From the NCBI GenBank assembly GCA_903847495.1, contig CAINDT010000067.1, positions 1-21,746 of the forward strand: a DNA stretch of 21,746 nt, written 5' to 3'. This document shows, piece after piece, positions 13,702 through 20,408 of this stretch. This stretch comes from an uncultured Actinomycetes bacterium (GTDB taxonomy: Bacteria; Actinomycetota; Thermoleophilia; Gaiellales; F1-60-MAGs149). The position numbers and the translations under genes were made by a program. Within the stretch, counting starts at the first letter, position 1. Each line of letters begins with the position of its first letter. Under the pieces are notes generated by a model, which did no database searches, had not been told where the DNA came from, and was given only the letters and a program-made list of their open reading frames with translations.

Positions 13702-13713
13702 GCGCACGGGCCT

Positions 13714-13736
13714 GCCTGCGCGGCCTTACCGCAGGC
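13714..13736 (+). terminator. Hairpin after nucS, possible operon terminator
   Basis: GCCTGCG (13714-13720) pairs perfectly with CGCAGGC (13730-13736) around a 9-nt loop, 12 nt after the nucS stop codon. No T-tract follows, so if it terminates it does so as a GC-rich actinobacterial-type hairpin. Confidence 0.45.
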
Positions 13737-13766
13737 ACCTGACAGCAACGTACGGACACCGCGCGC

Positions 13767-14201
13767 GTGCGAGCGTCGACCATGGGCGCCATGCACCGCA
13801 CCGTTTCCGCCCTCCTCCTGCTCCCCGTGCTCGCCGTTCTCGCCGCGTGCGGTGGCGCGGCCACCAACTCCGGTGCCGTCCCACCCGAGACCGTCGACGA
13901 GCAGACGATGCTGGCGGGTGCGGATCTCGTCGGCGCGGTCGGACCGGGCTTCGAGATCATGCTCGCGCAGGACGGCAAGGCGGTCGCCGAGCTCCCCGCC
14001 GGTACCTACACGCTGGCCGTGGCCGATGAGGCCGCGACGCACGACTTCGCGCTGCAGGCACCCGACGGCACGATCACGCAGATCACCGACGTGGCCTTCA
14101 CCGGGACCAAGAGCGCGACCGTGACCCTGACGCCCGGCGTCTGGACCTACCTCTGCCAGCCGCACTCCGCGCAGATGCACGGAGCCTTCACGGTTAGCTG
14201 A
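13767..14201 (+). CDS. Cupredoxin-like lipoprotein (type 1 copper)
   Basis: A 144-aa exported protein. The signal peptide ends in the lipobox LAAC (Cys28 lipidated in this numbering), so it should be anchored to the outer face of the membrane. After a short linker, residues ~60-144 form a plastocyanin-like beta sandwich with putative copper ligands His92 (ATHDFAL) and the C-terminal loop Cys130-x2-His133-x3-Met137 (CQPHSAQM). It is probably a small electron carrier or copper-binding protein. The Cys-His spacing is plastocyanin-like, but the His-Met spacing is one residue shorter than in plastocyanin. The start is uncertain: GTG 13767, ATG 13782 and ATG 13791 are in frame, none has a clear ribosome-binding site, and 13791 gives the most compact signal peptide. 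It is monocistronic, ending 10 nt before a structured hairpin. Confidence 0.8.
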   Translation: MRASTMGAMHRTVSALLLLPVLAVLAACGGAATNSGAVPPETVDEQTMLAGADLVGAVGPGFEIMLAQDGKAVAELPAGTYTLAVADEAATHDFALQAPDGTITQITDVAFTGTKSATVTLTPGVWTYLCQPHSAQMHGAFTVS

Positions 14202-14210
14202 GGGCGCTGA

Positions 14211-14274
14211 CGACGCGAAGGCCTTGAGGTGGCTCGGTCCGAAAGGACCGATTCACCTCAAGGTCATCGCGTCG
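14211..14274 (+). terminator. 64-nt hairpin with GAAA tetraloop downstream of the cupredoxin gene (copy 1)
   Basis: CGACGCGA (14211-14218) pairs with TCGCGTCG (14267-14274), CCTTGAGGTG (14222-14231) with CACCTCAAGG (14254-14263), and CGGTCC with GGACCG around a GAAA loop. Only a few mismatches interrupt a stem of about 28 bp. It starts 10 nt after the gene's stop. It is homologous to the element at 14333-14396 in the opposite orientation. It is probably a transcription terminator or 3'-end stabiliser; there is no T-tract. Confidence 0.7.
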
Positions 14275-14332
14275 CCTAGTGCCAACGTCCTCGATTTCTA
14301 ACGCCACTGCTGGCGCAGTTGATCAACCAAGG

Positions 14333-14396
14333 CGACGGGATCACCTCGAGGTGAATCGGTCGTTTCCGACCGAGCCACCTCGAGGTGCTCACGTCG
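14333..14396 (-). terminator. 64-nt hairpin with GAAA tetraloop downstream of fabI (copy 2, inverted)
   Basis: Read on the minus strand (the fabI transcript), CGACGTGA (14396-14389) faces TCCCGTCG (14340-14333). The palindromic CACCTCGAGGTG arms pair with each other, and TCGGTCG pairs with CGACCGA around GAAA. It begins 2 nt after the fabI stop. Relative to copy 1 it has compensating changes in both stem strands (T-A to C-G, C-G to G-C), so the structure is conserved. Confidence 0.7.
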
Positions 14397-14398
14397 TC

Positions 14399-15160
14399 CT
14401 ACAGCCCCATCGCGTGATAGCCCGAGTCGACGTACGCGACCGTGCCAGTCACGTTCTCGGCGTCGAGCAGGTACGCGGCGGCCTTGCCGACGTCGCCCTG
14501 GTCCACGTTGCGCTTGAGCGGGGAGCGCTCCATGACGAGCTCCTCCATCGTCGTGAAGCCGGGGATCGAGCGGCCGGCGAGCGTGCGCACCGGGCCAGCG
14601 GAGACCGCGTTGACGCGGATGTTCTTCGGACCGAGGTCGGCGGCCAAGTAGCGCATCGACGAGTCGAGCGCCGACTTCGCGACGCCCATCACGTTGTACC
14701 CAGGGACCGCGCGCTCGCCGCCGAGGTACGTCATCGTCACGATCGAGCCGCCACCACGGGCCTCCATGTGCGGCTCGGCCTCACGGGCCATCGCCACGAG
14801 CGAGTAGGCGGAGACGTCGACCGCGAGCCAGAAGTCCTCGCGCTTGGTCTCGATGAAGCGCTGCTGCAGGTCGTGGGCCTGCGCGAACGCGATCGAGTGA
14901 ACGAGGAGATCGAGGCCGCCGAGCTGGCCGACGACGGCGTCGAAGGCGGCCTTGATCGAGGCGTCGTCGCGCGCGTCCATCTCGACGCAGATGTCGGAGC
15001 CGACGGTGGCGGCGAGGTCGCGGACGTTCTTCTCGACGCGCTCACCCTGATAGGTGAAGGCCAGCTTGGCACCCTGCCGATGCAGCTCTTCCGCGATACC
15101 CCACGCGATCGAGCGCTTGTTCGCGACACCGGCGATAAGAGCGAGCTTGCCTTCGAGCAT
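14399..15160 (-). CDS. fabI: Enoyl-[acyl-carrier-protein] reductase (NADH), FabI type
   Basis: A 253-aa short-chain dehydrogenase catalysing the last reduction of each fatty-acid elongation cycle. The cofactor loop is IAGVANKRSIAWGIA (residues 9-23), the divergent GxxxxxSxxWG pattern specific to FabI. The catalytic residues are Tyr145 (MTYLGG), Tyr155 and Lys162 (YNVMGVAK, Y-x6-K), the FabI spacing also seen in mycobacterial InhA. AGPVRTLAGRSIPGF is the substrate-loop region. Length is normal. ATG 15160 has a strong GGAGGA ribosome-binding site, and a TACGAT -10 box lies about 37 nt upstream, so it has its own promoter just after the terminator of the hydroxylase operon. Confidence 0.95.
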   Translation of the reverse strand: MLEGKLALIAGVANKRSIAWGIAEELHRQGAKLAFTYQGERVEKNVRDLAATVGSDICVEMDARDDASIKAAFDAVVGQLGGLDLLVHSIAFAQAHDLQQRFIETKREDFWLAVDVSAYSLVAMAREAEPHMEARGGGSIVTMTYLGGERAVPGYNVMGVAKSALDSSMRYLAADLGPKNIRVNAVSAGPVRTLAGRSIPGFTTMEELVMERSPLKRNVDQGDVGKAAAYLLDAENVTGTVAYVDSGYHAMGL

Positions 15161-15191
15161 GGGGTCCTCCGAGGGTTCCGGGTTCCGGCGA

Positions 15192-15197
15192 ATCGTA
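15192..15197 (-). promoter_or_regulatory. -10 box for fabI
   Basis: The minus strand reads TACGAT, 31 nt before ATG 15160, leaving a short leader with the GGAGGA site. It abuts the foot of the terminator hairpin at 15197-15230, so the -35 region would lie inside that hairpin. No strong -35 is visible. Confidence 0.45.
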
Positions 15198-15230
15198 CGG
15201 GGTCGGGCTCCTCGCAGAGCCCGACCCCGT
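15197..15230 (-). terminator. Intrinsic-type terminator of the molybdenum hydroxylase operon
   Basis: A perfect 14-bp stem: ACGGGGTCGGGCTC (15197-15210) pairs with 15217-15230 around a 6-nt loop. It begins 5 nt after the stop of the FAD-subunit gene (minus strand). Only a weak T-rich stretch follows, as is common in GC-rich Actinobacteria. Confidence 0.75.
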
Positions 15231-15235
15231 GGTGA

Positions 15236-16051
15236 TTACCGGCTGCTCGCCTCGGCGTGCGCCTTGCGCGCGAGAACGCCGAGGAGGTGCTTCTTGTACT
15301 CCGCCGAGCCGTCGAGTCCCGCGTGCGGCTCGATGCCCTCGGCAACCTTGGCGATCGCGTCGTCGAGCGACCCGCCACCGTTGAGGACGGCCTCGAACGC
15401 GGTGAGGCGCACGGGCTTGTCGGCCACGCCGGTGGCGGCGGCGCGCACGCCGTCGTCCCCGATGCAGACGCCGACGCCGACGACCGTCCAGTCGATCGCG
15501 CGACGATGGAACTTGGCGTACGCCGAGTGGTCGTCGCTCTTCGGGATGCGGACCTGCGTGATGATCTCGCCCGGCTCGAGCGTCGTCGTCAGGTAGGTCG
15601 TGATCAGGTCCTCGACGAGGATGCGACGCTCGCCGTTCGGTCCCTTGGCGATCACCGACGCGCCCGCTGCGATCAGCGTGGCGGGCATGTCGCTGTGCGG
15701 ATCGGCGTGCCCGAGCGAGCCGCCGATCGTGCCACGGTTGCGGACCTGCGGGCTGCCGATGCCGCCCGCCGCGTCGGCGACGAGGCCGGCGTGCTCGCGA
15801 ATCAGCTGGCTCGCTGCAACCTCCCGATGGATCGTCATCGCGCCGACGGCGATCTCGTCCTCGTCCTCGCAGATCCCGACGAGCTCCGGGATGCCGCTGA
15901 GGTCGACGATCGCGTGCGGCGCCGCGAGGCGCAGCCGCATCATCGGCATCAGCGACTGGCCGCCGGACAGCGGCACCGCACCCGCGGCGACGGCGGCGAC
16001 CGCCTCGTCGATCGACGAGGCCTTCGTGTACTCGAGCGTGGACGGGATCAC
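15236..16051 (-). CDS. FAD-binding (medium) subunit of a molybdenum hydroxylase, CoxM/CutM family
   Basis: A 271-aa subunit that binds FAD and passes electrons from the iron-sulfur subunit onward. The two FAD loops are visible: LSGGQSLMPMM (residues 28-38) and AAGGIGSPQVRNRGTIGGSL (94-113), followed by AHADPHSDMPA-type residues (GHADPHSDMPA, 114-124). A C-terminal CO_deh_flav_C-like domain begins around 165. The start is GTG 16051, which overlaps the stop of the large-subunit gene (GTGA) and immediately precedes the conserved N-terminus; the upstream part of the open frame is a shadow of the large-subunit gene. Last gene of the S-L-M operon, followed by a strong hairpin. Confidence 0.92.
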   Translation of the reverse strand: MIPSTLEYTKASSIDEAVAAVAAGAVPLSGGQSLMPMMRLRLAAPHAIVDLSGIPELVGICEDEDEIAVGAMTIHREVAASQLIREHAGLVADAAGGIGSPQVRNRGTIGGSLGHADPHSDMPATLIAAGASVIAKGPNGERRILVEDLITTYLTTTLEPGEIITQVRIPKSDDHSAYAKFHRRAIDWTVVGVGVCIGDDGVRAAATGVADKPVRLTAFEAVLNGGGSLDDAIAKVAEGIEPHAGLDGSAEYKKHLLGVLARKAHAEASSR

Positions 16052-18408
16052 GACTTGGCCTCCTGAATGACGTTCCAGATACGCGCCGGCTGCATCGGCA
16101 TCTCGATGTGTCGAACACCCAGCCCGGACAGCGCATCGACGGCGGCGTTGACGATCGCCGCCGAGGCGCCGATCGTGCCGGCCTCGCCGATGCCCTTGAC
16201 GCCCAGTGGGTTCGAGGGCGACGGAGTGGTCGTGCGCGACAGCGTCATCTCCGGCACATCCGCTGCGCTGGGTACGAGGTACTCGACGAACGTCGGCGTG
16301 AGCATCTGCCCGTCCTCGGCGTAGACGGTCTCCTCGAAGAGCGCCTGACCGAGACCCTGGATGATGCCGCCGTGGACCTGTCCGTCCACGATCAGCGGGT
16401 TGATGACGTTGCCGCAATCGTCAACGGCCGTGTACTTGAGGATCTCGATGCGGCCCGTCTCCGGATCGATCTCAACCTCGCATACGTGCGTGCCGCTCGG
16501 AAACGTGAAGTTCGGCGGGTCATGGAACGTCGTCGCCTCGAGTACCGGCTCAATGCCCTCGGGCAGCGACGCCGACGTCCAGCCCGCGTAGGCGAGTTCC
16601 TGAATCGTCTTGGAGCGATCCGGCGAGCCCTTTACCTGCCAGGCCGTGCCGGTCCACTCGAGGTCGTCAATCGAGCACTCGAGGAGATGCGCGGCCAGCT
16701 CGCGGGCCTTCTCGCGGACCTTGCCGAGCGAGCGGTACAGGGCGATACCACCGACGGCCAGCGAACGCGAGCCGTAGGTGCCAAGGCCGTACGGCTGGAA
16801 GGCCGTGTCTCCGTGGATCACCTCGACGTCCTCGAACGGAATGCCGAGCTCGGTCTGCGTGATCTGCGACCACGACGTCGCGTGGCCCTGGCCGTGCGGC
16901 GAGGTGCCCGTGATGACGGTCGCCTTACCGGTCGGGTGCAGGCGCACCGTCGAGTGCTCCCAGCCCGGGGCGCCGATGCCGAGAGCCGCGGTGACGGCGC
17001 TCGGTGCGAGGCCGCAGACCTCGACGTACGTCGAGAGCCCGATACCGCGGTACTTGCCCTTGGCCTCGCTCTCGGCGCGACGCGCCTCGAAGCCCGCGTA
17101 GTCCGACAGCTCGAGCGCCGCGTCGAGGTTGGCGTCGTACGAGCCCGAGTCGTAGATCAGCCCGGTTGCCGAGCTGTACGGGAACTGCTCCGGCTTGATG
17201 AAGTTGCGGCGGCGGACCTCCGCGGCGTCGATGCCGAGATCGTCGGCGATCGCGTCCATCAGGCGCTCGATGCCGTGCGTGGCCTCCGGGCGTCCGGCGC
17301 CACGATAGGCGTCGGTCGGCGTCGTGTTCGTGAACGCCTGCCGGATCCTGATCGAGATGTCCTGGATGTCGTAGAGCCCCGGCACCATGAAGAGCGTGAG
17401 GTGCGAGATCGACGGCGTCAGGAGCATGTTGTACGCGCCGTTGTTCTGGACGGCGTCGAACTTGAGGGCCACGATCTTGCCCTCGTCGGTGACGCCGACC
17501 TCGTAGTACTGGACCTGCGCGCGGCCGTGAATGGTCGCGACACCGGCCTCGGTGCGGTCCTCGATCCACTTGACCGGATGGCCGACGGCGTGCGACGCAG
17601 CGCACACCGCGAACTCCTCACGGTACGTGTTGAGCTTGGCGCCGAACCCGCCGCCCACGTCGGGTGTGACGACGCGGACCTTCGCCTCGGACGTGCCACA
17701 GACGATGCTGACGAACGTGCGGACGAAGTGCGCGACCTGCGTCGAGGTGTAGAGCGTCACCTCGCCGGTCGCCTCCTGCCAGTCGCCGATGCACCCACGG
17801 GTCTCCATCGCGGAGGGCGTCAGGCGCTGGTTGTCGACGCGCAGCTTGATCACCTTGGCGGCCTTCGCCATCGCGTCATCGAAACCATCGGTGACGTGCT
17901 CGAGCGTCTTGACGAGGTTGCTGTCGTACTCGGCGTGCACGAGCGGCGCACCGTCCTCGAGGGCCTTCTCGGCATCGACCACGACCGGGAGGGGGTCGTA
18001 CTCGACGTGCACGAGGTCGGCACCATCGCGGGCCAGGTAGCGATCGTCGGCGATCACCATCGCGACGGGCTCGCCCACGTAGCGGGCGATCTCCTTGGCG
18101 AGGATGGCCTGCTCGGGATGGCGCACGTCGCCGCCCGGATTCGACGCGCTGAGCACGCCGGTCTCGACCGGCAGCGACTCGTTGGTCAGCACGGCGTGGA
18201 CGCCGGGCAGGGCGAGTGCGGCGCTCGCGTCGATCGACGTGATGCGCGCGTGGCCGAACGGCGAGCGGACGAACGCGGCGTGCAGCATGCCGGGCAGCTT
18301 GAGATCGTCCACGTAGCGGCCTTCGCCGGTGACGAACTTGCGGTCCTCCTTGCGCAGCACCGCATCGCCGATGCCGCCCGTGGCCTGGGTCGTGTAGTCG
18401 ACGGCCAT
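16048..18408 (-). CDS. Molybdopterin-binding large subunit, CO-dehydrogenase form II (CoxL-like)
   Basis: The 786-aa catalytic subunit of an aerobic xanthine-dehydrogenase-family hydroxylase. The N-terminal ald_Xan_dh_C domain (about 15-135, RKEDRKFVTGEGRYVDD at 19-35) is followed by two molybdopterin-binding domains: VTPDVGGGFGAK (247-258), the active-site loop AYRGAGR (367-373), TSPHGQGHAT (502-511) and GIGEAG (739-744) with the catalytic Glu742. Genuine energy-conserving CO dehydrogenases (form I) carry AYXCSFR with a Cu-binding cysteine. AYRGAGR marks form II, whose physiological substrate is generally unknown. The ATG at 18408 follows the small-subunit stop by 2 nt and has GGAG 7 nt upstream. 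The cofactor would be molybdopterin cytosine dinucleotide, plausibly made with the MocA-like protein at 277-1047. Confidence 0.93.
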   Translation of the reverse strand: MAVDYTTQATGGIGDAVLRKEDRKFVTGEGRYVDDLKLPGMLHAAFVRSPFGHARITSIDASAALALPGVHAVLTNESLPVETGVLSASNPGGDVRHPEQAILAKEIARYVGEPVAMVIADDRYLARDGADLVHVEYDPLPVVVDAEKALEDGAPLVHAEYDSNLVKTLEHVTDGFDDAMAKAAKVIKLRVDNQRLTPSAMETRGCIGDWQEATGEVTLYTSTQVAHFVRTFVSIVCGTSEAKVRVVTPDVGGGFGAKLNTYREEFAVCAASHAVGHPVKWIEDRTEAGVATIHGRAQVQYYEVGVTDEGKIVALKFDAVQNNGAYNMLLTPSISHLTLFMVPGLYDIQDISIRIRQAFTNTTPTDAYRGAGRPEATHGIERLMDAIADDLGIDAAEVRRRNFIKPEQFPYSSATGLIYDSGSYDANLDAALELSDYAGFEARRAESEAKGKYRGIGLSTYVEVCGLAPSAVTAALGIGAPGWEHSTVRLHPTGKATVITGTSPHGQGHATSWSQITQTELGIPFEDVEVIHGDTAFQPYGLGTYGSRSLAVGGIALYRSLGKVREKARELAAHLLECSIDDLEWTGTAWQVKGSPDRSKTIQELAYAGWTSASLPEGIEPVLEATTFHDPPNFTFPSGTHVCEVEIDPETGRIEILKYTAVDDCGNVINPLIVDGQVHGGIIQGLGQALFEETVYAEDGQMLTPTFVEYLVPSAADVPEMTLSRTTTPSPSNPLGVKGIGEAGTIGASAAIVNAAVDALSGLGVRHIEMPMQPARIWNVIQEAKS

Positions 18409-18410
18409 GA

Positions 18411-18887
18411 TCAGCTCCTCGCCATCTGGTCGGCCGCGGCGCGGATGCTCGCGACGATGTTCTGGTAGCCAGTGCAACGGCAGAGGTTGCCCTCGAGCGC
18501 GTCGCGGATCTCCTCGTCCGTCGCGTTCGGCTGCTGCTCGATGATCCCGACGGCGGCCATCATCATGCCGGGCGTGCAGTAGCCGCACTGGAGTCCGTGG
18601 TTCTCGTGGAATGCCTGCTGGATCGGGTGCAGCGTGCCGTCCGCGGCCTGCAGGCCCTCGACGGTGCGCACCTCGCGGCCGTCGCACTGGACGGCGAGCG
18701 TCGAGCACGACAGGACGGCGTCGCCGTCCAGGTGCACGGTGCAGCAGCCGCACGTCGACGTGTCGCAGCCGATGTGCGTACCCGTCAGGTTCAACTGCTC
18801 GCGCAGGAAGTGCACGAGCAGGGTCCGAGGCTCGACCTCGGCAGTATGGGCCGTGCCGTTGACGGTCACGGTGATGGTCTCACCCAT
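18411..18887 (-). CDS. [2Fe-2S] small subunit of the molybdenum hydroxylase, CoxS/CutS family
   Basis: A 158-aa electron-transfer subunit with two [2Fe-2S] clusters. The plant-ferredoxin-like cluster uses Cys41, Cys46, Cys49 and Cys61 (GCDTSTCGCCTVHLDG). The second cluster in the helical domain uses Cys101, Cys104, Cys136 and Cys138 (CGYCTPG and CRCTGY). The family usually has CGAC where this protein has CGCC, an extra Cys48. Length is normal. It is the first gene of the operon; ATG 18887 has a strong GGAGGAGG ribosome-binding site. The gene order small-large-medium is the one associated with form II CO-dehydrogenase-like enzymes (form I operons are medium-small-large). Confidence 0.95.
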   Translation of the reverse strand: MGETITVTVNGTAHTAEVEPRTLLVHFLREQLNLTGTHIGCDTSTCGCCTVHLDGDAVLSCSTLAVQCDGREVRTVEGLQAADGTLHPIQQAFHENHGLQCGYCTPGMMMAAVGIIEQQPNATDEEIRDALEGNLCRCTGYQNIVASIRAAADQMARS

Positions 18888-18932
18888 CGCTATTCCTCCT
18901 CCCGGCCCGGCGGTGCAGGGCCCGTACAGCCG

Positions 18933-18938
18933 ATCCTA
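18933..18938 (-). promoter_or_regulatory. -10 box for the molybdenum hydroxylase operon
   Basis: The minus strand reads TAGGAT 45 nt before ATG 18887, leaving a ~39-nt leader with the GGAGGAGG site. A GGGAA-N5-TTCCC inverted repeat at 18957-18971 lies just upstream, around the -35 region, and could be an operator. No consensus -35 is visible. Confidence 0.4.
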
Positions 18939-19018
18939 GTAGCAATGGATGCGAAAGGGAATGCCGTTCCCCACATCGCCACGTGTGCGAAACAGCGGGG
19001 CGCCGCCCACCGATCCAC

Positions 19019-19024
19019 TAGGCT
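19019..19024 (+). promoter_or_regulatory. -10 box of the homoserine kinase gene, leaderless
   Basis: TAGGCT ends 7 nt before GTG 19032 and no ribosome-binding site intervenes, matching the spacing seen at rmlA. Confidence 0.5.
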
Positions 19025-19031
19025 CCTGCCC

Positions 19032-19913
19032 GTGGCCGAGTCCTCCGCAATCGTCGACGTCCCCGGCTCGTCCGCGAACCTCGGGCCCGGCTACGACTGC
19101 CTCGCCATTGCGTTGCCGTTCCGGCTGCGCGTTGAGGCCGAACGTCGTCCGGGGCCGCTCGGCGTCCGCGTGCACGGAGAGGGCGCCGACGCCCTGCCGG
19201 CCGACGCCTCCAACCTCGTCGTCTCAACGCTCCTGACCGAGCTCGACGAGCGAGGCGAGGATCTCGCGATCGACATCCGCAACGACATCCCACTCGGCGC
19301 CGGCTGCGGTTCGTCGGCAGCCGCGATCGTGGCGGCGCTGGCCGCTGCCGACGTGCTGCGTGGCCGCGAGCTCAACACCGCGAGTCTGATCCTGCGCGCC
19401 TCCGCGATCGAGGGCCACCCGGACAACGTCGCCGCCAGCGTGCTCGGGGGCGTCACCATCGCCGCCGGCGACCCCGCGATCGCCCGGCGCATCGATCCCC
19501 CGGCCGGTCTCGGCCTCGTCGTGGCGGTCGCCGACGAGCGCGTAGCCACGAAGGACGCCCGCGCCGCGCTGACGCCCGACGTGCCGCGTGGCAGCGCCGT
19601 CTGGAACCTGCAGCACAGCGCCCTGCTCGTACACGCGCTCCATACGGGTGCGCTTGACGACATCTCCGCTGCGCTCACCGACCGGCTGCACCAGGACGCG
19701 CGCGAGCCGCTGATGCCCACCTTCGCCGCGCTGCGTCGGCGTGCGGCCGAGCTCGGCGCCCTGGGCGTCACCCTGTCGGGTGCCGGCCCGTCGGTGCTCG
19801 TCTGGTGCAGCGCTGACGTGACCCAGCAGGTCGCGACCGTCGTGCGTGAGATCGCTCCGACGGCCGTGGTGCACGCTGTGCAGCCGGAGGCCGTTGGCCT
19901 CAGCGTCGGCTAG
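19032..19913 (+). CDS. thrB: Homoserine kinase (GHMP kinase family)
   Basis: A 293-aa cytosolic kinase that phosphorylates L-homoserine with ATP in threonine biosynthesis. GHMP motif 1 is VPGSSANLGPGYD (residues 10-22). The ATP-binding glycine-rich motif 2 is IPLGAGCGSSAAA (86-98). EGHPDNVAAS (127-136), with the ATP/Mg-site region, is characteristic of ThrB, and motif 3 is LSGAGPSVLVW near residue 250. The GTG at 19032 is the start because it directly precedes the first strand and sits 7 nt after a -10 box; the frame is open upstream only as a shadow of the divergent coxS-like gene. Neither threonine synthase nor homoserine dehydrogenase is adjacent. A short GAGGCC-GTT-GGCCTC hairpin at the 3' end of the coding region (19887-19901) may help termination toward the convergent gene 9 nt away. 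Confidence 0.9.
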   Translation: MAESSAIVDVPGSSANLGPGYDCLAIALPFRLRVEAERRPGPLGVRVHGEGADALPADASNLVVSTLLTELDERGEDLAIDIRNDIPLGAGCGSSAAAIVAALAAADVLRGRELNTASLILRASAIEGHPDNVAASVLGGVTIAAGDPAIARRIDPPAGLGLVVAVADERVATKDARAALTPDVPRGSAVWNLQHSALLVHALHTGALDDISAALTDRLHQDAREPLMPTFAALRRRAAELGALGVTLSGAGPSVLVWCSADVTQQVATVVREIAPTAVVHAVQPEAVGLSVG

Positions 19914-19922
19914 GCAGCGCTC

Positions 19923-20393
19923 CTAGCTGCAGACCGACGCGGCCTGCCCAATCTCCTGGGAGAACTGCTGGATGGCCGTGGCGACGTCCGTGGTGAGCGC
20001 CTCGGCGCCGGCCGTGGTCGTCGGTACCGAGGGATCCTTGCCGTCGAGCAGATCAGCAGCGCCGATCGCCTTCTGCACCGCCTGCTTGCACTCGCTGCTC
20101 GCGACGTTCTCGAGCACGGCCAGGGCGGCGCCGATTGGCGCCCAGTTAGCGGCCAGGGTCTGCAGCGCCTGCTTGGCACAGGCGGAGCCGGCCGCGTCGC
20201 TCGTGGCCTGATTGGTGCAGTCTTGGAGCCCGAGCGCGAATTGCGCGCCCCGATTCTCGAAGTCGGCTGTCGCGGACTTCACCTGCTCGTACGCACCCGA
20301 CGCGTTGCGCGACGAGGACTCCGAGCCACAACCCGCGAGAACGGCGGCGACGAGGGCGAGCAGCAGCAGTGGGGCGAGGCGAAATCGATGCAT
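19923..20393 (-). CDS. Small cysteine-containing lipoprotein of unknown function
   Basis: A 156-aa exported protein. The signal peptide MHRFRLAPLLLLALVAAVLAGC carries a lipobox (LAGC, lipid-modified Cys22), followed by a Ser-rich linker. The mature part is Ala/Gln-rich and predicted helical, with four further cysteines (59, 72, 102 and 155) that could form two disulfides. No motif identifies a function. The gene is 12 nt downstream of lipA in the same direction but has its own -10 box overlapping the lipA stop codon, so it may be transcribed separately. It converges with the homoserine kinase gene. Confidence 0.8.
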   Translation of the reverse strand: MHRFRLAPLLLLALVAAVLAGCGSESSSRNASGAYEQVKSATADFENRGAQFALGLQDCTNQATSDAAGSACAKQALQTLAANWAPIGAALAVLENVASSECKQAVQKAIGAADLLDGKDPSVPTTTAGAEALTTDVATAIQQFSQEIGQAASVCS

Positions 20394-20402
20394 ATCGCGC
20401 GG

Positions 20403-20408
20403 AGTCTA
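20403..20408 (-). promoter_or_regulatory. -10 box for the lipoprotein, overlapping the lipA stop codon
   Basis: The minus strand reads TAGACT, whose TAG is the lipA stop. It ends 9 nt before ATG 20393 and there is no ribosome-binding site, so a transcript from it would have almost no leader. Confidence 0.4.

Noticed and set aside
11788..13707. 639-codon open frame on the minus strand opposite rmlB and nucS
   Set aside because: It is antisense to two genes with intact catalytic motifs, has low-complexity Arg/Ala/Leu/Val-rich sequence with no domain, and is expected where GC-rich third positions remove stop codons from the opposite strand.
14275..14332. Small RNA or small gene in the spacer between the two hairpins
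   Set aside because: Only 58 nt, no promoter-like box, no open frame with a ribosome-binding site and no strong internal structure.
16108..18468. 786-codon open frame on the plus strand opposite the large hydroxylase subunit
   Set aside because: Antisense shadow: the composition is Arg/Ala/Val-rich with no recognisable motif, while the minus strand encodes a complete molybdenum hydroxylase subunit.
16048..18887. Annotation as a bona fide aerobic carbon monoxide dehydrogenase (coxSLM)
   Set aside because: The large subunit has AYRGAGR, not the AYXCSFR Cu-Mo active-site loop of form I enzymes, so CO oxidation is not supported and cox gene symbols were withheld.
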